From an uncultured Planctomycetaceae bacterium (GTDB taxonomy: Bacteria > Planctomycetota > Planctomycetia > Pirellulales > Pirellulaceae), in the NCBI GenBank assembly GCA_937967755.1, contig CALBTA010000273.1:1-10602 (forward strand): DNA of 10,602 nucleotides, read 5' to 3'. Positions 6,236-10,602 of this stretch are shown in pieces. Every line of letters starts with the position of its first letter. Within the stretch, counting starts at the first letter, position 1. The notes under the pieces are model-generated. The model saw only the letters and a program-made list of their open reading frames with translations. It searched no databases and was not told the DNA's origin. Both the position numbers and the translations under genes were made by a program.

Positions 6236-6297
6236 GTAGAACAATTGTCCTCAATTGTTCAGGTGCGATAAAGAACAATTGAGGACAATTGTTCTAC
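6236..6297. repeat. Perfect inverted pair of 25-bp REP-like hairpins
   Basis: The copy at 6236-6260 (GTA, then stem GAACAATTG / CAATTGTTC with loop TCCT) is repeated as an exact reverse complement at 6273-6297, with a 12-nt spacer. Each copy is a 9-bp hairpin and the two also pair with each other over 25 bp, so the 62-bp block can form two small hairpins or one long one. The outer ends read GTAG and CTAC. Unlike other repeats here it is AT-rich. It ends 6 bp before the ribosome-binding site of the 65-aa gene. Confidence 0.85.
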
Positions 6298-6303
6298 ACT
6301 GGC

Positions 6304-6309
6304 AGGAGG
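6304..6309 (+). promoter_or_regulatory. Strong ribosome-binding site of the 65-aa membrane protein gene
   Basis: AGGAGG, a full Shine-Dalgarno core, ends 6 nt before the ATG at 6316. It decides against the longer reading that would start at a TTG inside the REP-like repeat at 6289. Confidence 0.8.
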
Positions 6310-6315
6310 CCTTCG

Positions 6316-6513
6316 ATGTTGGGACTAGGAACTTGGGACATCGTCCTGTTGGCCGTCGCGGCGTTCATCGCGGTGACCACCTTGGTAACACTGATGCAAT
6401 CGCACCGCGACAGTTTGCTGAAAAAGCTGCGCAGCGATTTCAACAATGAGCAGCAGCGGTTGCAAATCGAAGAACGGACGAAGAAGAAGGAAGAGGCGAA
6501 GAAGGCAGCGTAG
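6316..6513 (+). CDS. Small single-helix membrane protein with basic coiled-coil tail (65 aa)
   Basis: 65 aa starting MLGLGTWDIVLLAVAAFIAV. One transmembrane helix spans about residues 7-27. It is followed by a strongly charged helical tail (SHRDSLLKKLRSDFNNEQQ, ending TKKKEEAKKAA) that is likely cytoplasmic by the positive-inside rule and could form a coiled coil. A perfect AGGAGG at the right spacing, an unbroken frame and normal codon use make it a convincing small gene. It sits between fmt and miaB on the same strand, but repeats separate it from both. The architecture resembles small bitopic scaffold proteins such as TatA-like, AtpF-like or divisome accessory proteins. The TatA-type amphipathic helix and FG hinge are not evident, so I do not call it TatA. 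Function unknown. Confidence 0.75.
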   Translation: MLGLGTWDIVLLAVAAFIAVTTLVTLMQSHRDSLLKKLRSDFNNEQQRLQIEERTKKKEEAKKAA

Positions 6514-6601
6514 CTCCCCTCCTTGGTAAGCAGGGGCGGGGGAGGTTGAACCCTCGCCAAACATCGACCCCCTCTAACTCCCCCTTGCCAAAGGGGAGAA
6601 C
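6514..6601. repeat. Inverted pair of diverged GC-rich boilerplate repeats before miaB
   Basis: The left copy begins CTCCCCTCCTTGGTAAG (6514-6530) and is followed by GGGGCGGGGGAGG. The right copy, read on the minus strand from 6598, begins CTCCCCTTTGGCAAGGG and is followed by a G-rich run. The two are therefore diverged copies in opposite orientation. The family is related to the repeat at 2363-2402. The end of the right copy, GGGGAG at 6593-6598, lies 9 nt before the miaB ATG and serves as its most plausible Shine-Dalgarno sequence. Confidence 0.65.
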
Positions 6602-6607
6602 AACGGC

Positions 6608-8026
6608 ATGAAAAAACTCTATATCGAAACCGTCGGCTGCCAGATGAATATGCTCGATAGCGAGCTAGTGGTGGCGTCGCTGCGCAGCGATGGTTACGAG
6701 CTGGTCGCCAAGCCTGATCTGGCCGATACGATTCTGTACAACACGTGCAGCGTGCGCGAACATGCCGAGGAGAAAATCTACAGCAAGCTGGGGTGGCTGA
6801 AGCGGCTGAAGCAGCGCCACCCTGAAAAAGTGTTGGGCGTGATGGGCTGCATGGCTCAGAACCACCAGCGCGATGTGTTCGAGCGCTGCAGCTACGTCGA
6901 TATCGTTGTTGGCCCTGGGCAGTTGCACCAGGTTCCTGAACTGGTGAAGCGCGTCGAGCGCGGCGAAGGCCCGCAGATGGAAGTCAGCCTGGGGCGGCGC
7001 GATGGCTCTCGCGACGAGATCGTCCGCAGCCACGAAAGCTATGACCCGCTGCGCGACCCCGAGATGCGGCCCTCGCCGTTTCAAGCGTATGTGCGGATTC
7101 AAATTGGCTGCGATAAATTCTGTACCTATTGCATCGTTCCCAGCGTTCGCGGCCCGGAACAAGGCCGCCCGCCGCGGCAAATCGTCGAAGAGGTTCGCCA
7201 CTTGGCCGAGCATGGTTGCCTGGAAGTCACGCTCGTCGGGCAAACGGTCAACAGTTACCGCTTCACCGACGGCGAGCGGACGACCCGCCTGTCCGATCTT
7301 CTGGCCATGTTGGAAGAAGTCGATGGCCTGCGGCGGATCAAATTCGTGACGAACTATCCCAAGGACATGACCGACGATTTGCTCGACTCGGTGCGCGATC
7401 TGCCGAAGGTCTCGCCCTATTTGCACGTGCCGGTGCAAAGCGGGTCGAACCGCATGCTTGAGCGGATGAAGCGGGGCTACACCGTCCAAGAGTACCGCGA
7501 CATGATGGCCCGCATCGGCCAGCGCCTGCCGGCGGCGACTGTCAGCAGCGATTTCATTGTCGGTTTCTCTGGCGAGACCGACGACGACTACCAGCAGTCG
7601 GTTCGGCTGGTCGAGGATTGCCGCTTTAAGAATTGCTTCATCTTCAAATACAGCGTTCGCCCCGGCACGAAAGGGGCGGAGCTTTACGAAGACGACATTC
7701 CCGAAGAGATTAAAAAGCAGCGGAACAATCATCTGCTGGAAGTGCAAAACCAAATCAGCGAAGAAGACAACCTGCAACTGCTGGGCGAAACGTTTGACGT
7801 GTTGGTTGAAGGCCCCAGCGTGAAGGCGGCCAAGCGCGACGACGGCGGCATGCACGTGCAACTAACCGGCCGCACCCACTGCGACCGTATCGTCGTCTTC
7901 GACGGCAACCGCCGCCAAATCGGGCAGATTCTTCCCGTCACCATCTACGACGCCCACCCTCACACGCTGCTCGGGGCAGTCGTCACGGAAGAATGCGGCC
8001 CGCAGTTGCATAGCTTGACTGTGTGA
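6608..8026 (+). CDS. miaB: tRNA-2-methylthio-N6-dimethylallyladenosine synthase (MiaB)
   Basis: 472 aa. This radical-SAM methylthiotransferase adds a methylthio group to C2 of N6-isopentenyladenosine at position 37 of tRNAs reading UNN codons, improving decoding and frame maintenance. Domains in order: an N-terminal UPF0004 domain (1-115) with the auxiliary-cluster cysteines Cys11 (TVGCQMNMLDSE), Cys47 (YNTCSVRE) and Cys81 (VMGCMAQ); a radical SAM core (about 155-385) with CDKFCTYC at 168-175 (Cys168, Cys172, Cys175) and PVQSGSNRMLERMKRGYT; and a C-terminal TRAM domain (about 392-460). The opening CQMN and the GQ-VNSY stretch favour MiaB over RimO or MtaB. The usual GQNVNSY reads GQTVNSY here (211-217). 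All six cluster cysteines are present, so it should be active. A repeat-derived GGGGAG precedes the ATG. The first palindromic repeat begins 4 bp after the stop codon. Confidence 0.96.
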   Translation: MKKLYIETVGCQMNMLDSELVVASLRSDGYELVAKPDLADTILYNTCSVREHAEEKIYSKLGWLKRLKQRHPEKVLGVMGCMAQNHQRDVFERCSYVDIVVGPGQLHQVPELVKRVERGEGPQMEVSLGRRDGSRDEIVRSHESYDPLRDPEMRPSPFQAYVRIQIGCDKFCTYCIVPSVRGPEQGRPPRQIVEEVRHLAEHGCLEVTLVGQTVNSYRFTDGERTTRLSDLLAMLEEVDGLRRIKFVTNYPKDMTDDLLDSVRDLPKVSPYLHVPVQSGSNRMLERMKRGYTVQEYRDMMARIGQRLPAATVSSDFIVGFSGETDDDYQQSVRLVEDCRFKNCFIFKYSVRPGTKGAELYEDDIPEEIKKQRNNHLLEVQNQISEEDNLQLLGETFDVLVEGPSVKAAKRDDGGMHVQLTGRTHCDRIVVFDGNRRQIGQILPVTIYDAHPHTLLGAVVTEECGPQLHSLTV

Positions 8027-8030
8027 CTTG

Positions 8031-8170
8031 AAGGGGAACGCTAATCTTCGCTATTGGACGCTAATTTGATGATCATCCCTGCGCGATGAATTGGATTCGT
8101 GTGCCCGTCTTCGGCCACGTTCCTCCTCCCAAAAGATTAGCGTAGATTAGCGCAAATTAGCGTTCCTCTT
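8031..8170. repeat. GCTAAT palindromic repeat, copy A (140 bp)
   Basis: The left arm has heptamers CGCTAAT, CGCTATT, CGCTAAT starting at 8039, 8049 and 8059. The right arm has ATTAGCG at 8136, 8146 and 8156. All are spaced exactly 10 bp. Both ends match AAG(G/A)GGAACG in inverted orientation. Centrally, TCATCCC-TGC-GCGATGA is a hairpin with one mismatch, followed by a variable stretch. Copies B and C have the same design. It begins 4 bp after the miaB stop codon. Confidence 0.9.
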
Positions 8171-8184
8171 TCCGACCTGAATTG

Positions 8185-8324
8185 AAGGGAACGCTAATCT
8201 TCGCTAAATGACGCTAATTTAGGGCTCATCGCTGCGCGATGAAGATGTTCGAGCGCCGCGTCTAAGGCTACTTTGTTCTTCCTAAAAGATTAGCGAAGAT
8301 TAGCGGAAGTTAGCGTTCCCCCTT
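8185..8324. repeat. GCTAAT palindromic repeat, copy B (140 bp)
   Basis: The length equals copy A. The left-arm heptamers start at 8192 (CGCTAAT), 8202 (CGCTAAA) and 8212 (CGCTAAT); the right-arm heptamers start at 8289, 8299 (ATTAGCG) and 8309 (GTTAGCG). The central hairpin TCATCGC-TGC-GCGATGA is perfect in this copy. The 14-bp linker after copy A and the start of the region after copy B both contain GACCTGA, suggesting that repeat plus linker was duplicated. The copy ends 20 bp before the GxxExxY start codon. Confidence 0.9.
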
Positions 8325-8344
8325 CTGATGACCTGAGGTTCCCG

Positions 8345-8749
8345 ATGGCAAAGTTGTACGAGCAAGAAGGCTACAACCTGATGGGAGCGGCGTTTGAGGT
8401 CTACAACGAGTTGGGCTACGGGATGGCTGAGGAGGTTTATCAGCAGAGTTTGGAAATCGAACTGCGTTTGCGTGAGATTCCGTTCCACAAAAAGCAGCCA
8501 TTGAGCTTGCGGTACAAAGGGCAACTCATCGAGAAGACGTACCACCCCGATTTGTTGGTCCACGGTGGTATCGTCGTCGAGTTGAAATCGGTGAAGGAAT
8601 TGGCATCCGATCACGAGGCGCAACTCTTCAACTACATGCGAATTGCTCGCAGCAAAGTCGGCTACCTCATCAACTTCGGCCACCGCGAGCCGTTGGAATG
8701 GAAGCGGTTTGTCATTTCAGAACCGCATCAACGAAAAGGGGAACGCTAA
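8345..8749 (+). CDS. GxxExxY protein (PD-(D/E)XK nuclease-like, PDDEXK_3 family)
   Basis: 134 aa, full length for the family. The name-giving motif is GMAEEVY at 26-32 (Gly26, Glu29, Tyr32). The nuclease-type core follows: Asp69 in YHPDLLV, then Glu79-Leu-Lys81 in VVELKS, the D...ExK pattern of PD-(D/E)XK enzymes. Gln93 in HEAQLFNYMRI matches the conserved QxxxY helix. Every key residue is present, so it is probably active, but no reaction has been firmly established for the family that I can cite. There is no signal peptide or membrane segment. GAGG at 8335-8338, 6 nt before the ATG, is a good ribosome-binding site. The gene is enclosed by three palindromic repeats. The last codons and the TAA stop lie inside copy C, which encodes the C-terminal KGER. 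That tail is therefore repeat-derived and unlikely to be part of the fold. The arrangement suggests a mobile or repeat-dependent cassette inserted between miaB and glnE. Confidence 0.93.
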   Translation: MAKLYEQEGYNLMGAAFEVYNELGYGMAEEVYQQSLEIELRLREIPFHKKQPLSLRYKGQLIEKTYHPDLLVHGGIVVELKSVKELASDHEAQLFNYMRIARSKVGYLINFGHREPLEWKRFVISEPHQRKGER

Positions 8750-8868
8750 TCTTCGCTAATTGACGCTAATTTAGTGAACATCGCTGCGCTATGAACCTTC
8801 TCTCGTGTTTTCCCAACCTCCCCCACGCCTTTCAATTAGCGTAGATTAGCGAAGATTGGCGTTACCTT
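8736..8868. repeat. GCTAAT palindromic repeat, copy C (133 bp), overlapping the GxxExxY 3' end
   Basis: Left-arm CGCTAAT at 8744, 8754 and 8764; right-arm ATTAGCG at 8835 and 8845, and ATTGGCG at 8855; all at 10-bp spacing. The central segment ACATCGC-TGC-GCTATGA is a degraded form of the hairpin in copy B. The first 14 bp lie inside the GxxExxY gene, and the first CGCTAAT provides its stop codon (CGC TAA). The copy ends 18 bp before the glnE ATG, so it occupies the place of the glnE promoter and leader. Confidence 0.9.
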
Positions 8869-8886
8869 CCATTTGCTCCGCCAGCT

Positions 8887-10602
8887 ATGCCGCTCGCTCC
8901 GATACCTTCAAATGAACTTTCAACAATGTTGGAAGAACCATCTTCCAGCAAGTGGTTGAATGAACTAGGTGTCCGCGATGTTGCGTCGGCCCGTGACAAT
9001 CTTCGGCGAATGCTCGATTCGCCGTTGTCGATCGAGCAGCTCGGGGTGATTTGCGGGCAGCTTGCCGAGTACCTGCCGGCGCTCAGCGACCCTGATATGG
9101 CGCTGAACAATTTGCAGCGGTTTGTCGCGGCCAGCAGCAACCCTTCGGCGCTGGCCAGTTTGATCGAACGGGACGAGCGGGCGTTGCAAGTTTTGTTGAC
9201 GATCTTTTCCAGCAGCCAATTCCTATCCGACGTCTTGGCCCGCCAGCCTGATCAGTTCGACCTGTTGCGGCTGACCGAGGGCCAGCCAATGGCGCGAACT
9301 GTTTTGATCGATGATATCTGCCTGGAAACGGAACCGGTTGCCGATCAGCGGAGCCTGATGACGCTGCTGCGGCAGATCAAACGCCGCGAGCTATTACGCA
9401 TCGCCTATGGCGACCTGGTGCGCGATCAATCGATTGAAGTGGTCACGCGGCAGATTTCCTATTTGGCTGACGCGTTGTGCGAAGCCGCGCTACGATTCGC
9501 ATCCGGAAAGCTCGCAGAGCGCCACGGCTTGCCGCTTCGCCCAGATGGAACACGCTGCCGGTTTTCAATCCTCGCGCTCGGCAAACTCGGTGGCGAAGAA
9601 TTGAACTACTCCAGCGACATCGACCTGATGTTTCTGTACGAGCGCGACGGCCGCACCGATGGCGAGCGCCCGATCGAGAACCGCGAATTCTTCGACCGTC
9701 TCGGCCGGCAGTTCGTCAATCTGCTTACCGAACCAACAGAGTTGGGCATCGCCTACCGGGTCGACCTGCGGCTGCGCCCCGAAGGCCGCCACGGGCCAAT
9801 CGCCAGTAGCCTGGCCGCCGCGGCGAGTTACTACGATACGCGCGGGCGAACGTGGGAGCGGCAAGCGATGATCAAAGCCCGCCCGGTCGCTGGGGATATT
9901 GATCTTGGCGAAGAATTCTTGCAACAGATGCAGCCGTGGATTTGGCGGCGGTATTTGTCCCGCGCTGATATCACCGGCATCAAGGCGTTGAAACGCCGCA
10001 TCGAAGCCCGGGCCGCCAACGGCAACAGCGAAGCGCGGAACGTGAAAACCGGCCACGGCGGCATTCGGGATATCGAATTCGCGATTCAGTTCCTGCAACT
10101 GCTGGGCGGCGGTGATCTGCCGGACATCCGCACGACCAACACGCTCGAAGCGATCATGGCGCTCGAGCGCGACGGCTGCCTGACGTATCAGGAGCGCAGC
10201 TTCTTGGAAGAGAACTACGCGCTACTGCGCAAGATCGAGCACCGGCTGCAAATCATGTTCGACTTGCAAACACACACGTTGCCCGAGGACGAGGACCAAC
10301 AGCAAAAGCTGGCGGTGCGGATGGGCTTCCGGGAAGTCGGATCGTTTCGCGAGTCGCTCGCGCAAAAGACGGCTGAGAACCGCAAAATCCTCAATCACCT
10401 ATTGCACGACGCCTTCGGGGATGAAGGAGAAATTGAGCCGGAAGTCGACCTTGTCCTCGACCCCAACCCTTCGCCGGAGGCGATCACCGAGATTCTCGGC
10501 AAGTACCGCTTCGCCGATATCGAAGCGGCGTATCGCCATTGGATGGCCCTCAGCGCAGAGTGGGTGCGGTTTATCTCTACACGCCCAGCACGCCAACTGC
10601 AC
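8887..10602 (+). CDS. glnE: Bifunctional glutamine synthetase adenylyltransferase/deadenylase (3' partial)
   Basis: An open frame of 572 codons runs off the right edge; complete GlnE proteins are about 950-1000 aa. GlnE attaches AMP to glutamine synthetase to switch it off, or removes it, under control of PII and glutamine. The visible part covers the N-terminal nucleotidyltransferase domain, which in E. coli is the deadenylylating half, and the helical domain after it. Seen directly: ALGKLGGEELNYSSDIDLMF from 230, with the metal-binding pair Asp244/Asp246; RVDLRLRPEG at 291-300, with the third acidic residue Asp293; WERQAMIKARPVAGD; and GHGGIRDIEF at 389-398. The second (adenylylating) domain lies outside. 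The ATG at 8887 has no Shine-Dalgarno sequence and the frame stays open upstream into repeat C; a second ATG is at residue 14, so the start is uncertain. No glnA, glnB or glnD is visible in the window. Confidence 0.96.
   Translation, partial: MPLAPIPSNELSTMLEEPSSSKWLNELGVRDVASARDNLRRMLDSPLSIEQLGVICGQLAEYLPALSDPDMALNNLQRFVAASSNPSALASLIERDERALQVLLTIFSSSQFLSDVLARQPDQFDLLRLTEGQPMARTVLIDDICLETEPVADQRSLMTLLRQIKRRELLRIAYGDLVRDQSIEVVTRQISYLADALCEAALRFASGKLAERHGLPLRPDGTRCRFSILALGKLGGEELNYSSDIDLMFLYERDGRTDGERPIENREFFDRLGRQFVNLLTEPTELGIAYRVDLRLRPEGRHGPIASSLAAAASYYDTRGRTWERQAMIKARPVAGDIDLGEEFLQQMQPWIWRRYLSRADITGIKALKRRIEARAANGNSEARNVKTGHGGIRDIEFAIQFLQLLGGGDLPDIRTTNTLEAIMALERDGCLTYQERSFLEENYALLRKIEHRLQIMFDLQTHTLPEDEDQQQKLAVRMGFREVGSFRESLAQKTAENRKILNHLLHDAFGDEGEIEPEVDLVLDPNPSPEAITEILGKYRFADIEAAYRHWMALSAEWVRFISTRPARQLH

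Noticed and set aside
6289..6315. TTG start at 6289 for the 65-aa membrane protein
   Set aside because: It lies inside the REP-like repeat; the ATG at 6316 has a perfect AGGAGG at ideal spacing.
6316..6513. TatA/E translocase subunit
   Set aside because: It has a single helix and charged tail, but no FG hinge or amphipathic helix directly after the membrane segment.
6665..7861. 398-codon open frame on the minus strand opposite miaB
   Set aside because: It is a shadow of miaB; the composition (Ala, His, Arg, Val) follows the complement of its codons.
8031..8868. CRISPR array
   Set aside because: There are three long palindromic units with conserved interiors and a gene among them; there are no short direct repeats with uniform unique spacers.
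8031..8868. Insertion sequence with terminal inverted repeats
   Set aside because: No transposase is present; the repeats are each internally palindromic, not simple ends, and no target duplication was found next to miaB or glnE.

Overview
The window looks like chromosomal DNA of a planctomycete, probably of the Pirellula/Rhodopirellula type. The evidence is a moderately high GC content, sparse Shine-Dalgarno sequences, a proline/glutamate-rich single-pass membrane protein of a style common in that phylum, and many short hairpin repeats between genes. This placement is inferred from style; no rRNA or other marker gene is present.

Layout. Positions 3-2351 (+) hold the 3' part of a membrane-anchored protein of unknown function, followed 12 nt later by a Gfo/Idh/MocA-type oxidoreductase homologue that lacks the usual catalytic residues. 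Positions 2450-4077 (-) hold a cluster read right to left: a four-helix CopD-like membrane protein, a 234-aa acidic protein of unknown function, and a 56-aa charged coiled-coil protein. Positions 4502-6049 (+) are the classical def-fmt pair (peptide deformylase and methionyl-tRNA formyltransferase), which add and remove the formyl group of initiator methionine. Positions 6316-8026 (+) are a 65-aa single-helix membrane protein and miaB (tRNA methylthiotransferase). Positions 8031-8868 form a cassette: an intact GxxExxY (PD-(D/E)XK-like) gene with two 140-bp palindromic repeats upstream and one related 133-bp repeat downstream. Position 8887 to the window end is the N-terminal 572 codons of glnE, which controls glutamine synthetase by adenylylation.

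Two non-coding systems stand out. (1) The GxxExxY cassette. Each repeat arm carries three copies of the heptamer CGCTAAT spaced exactly 10 bp apart, the arms are inverted around a small central hairpin, and the downstream copy supplies the stop codon of the GxxExxY gene. (2) A population of REP-like elements: hairpins preceded by GTAG (or TTAG) on one strand, often in inverted pairs, at 2428-2453, 2648-2720, 4240-4446, 6145-6189 and 6236-6297. Stems differ between copies with compensatory changes, while the GTAG and often a GTGA loop are kept. This matches the signature recognised by RAYT (TnpA-REP) enzymes, although no such enzyme lies in the window.

The housekeeping genes (def, fmt, miaB, glnE) are ordinary and intact. 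The novelty lies in the repeats, in how they supply stop codons and ribosome-binding sequence to neighbouring genes, and in the GxxExxY cassette. No tRNA, rRNA, CRISPR array, transposase or phage gene was recognised.
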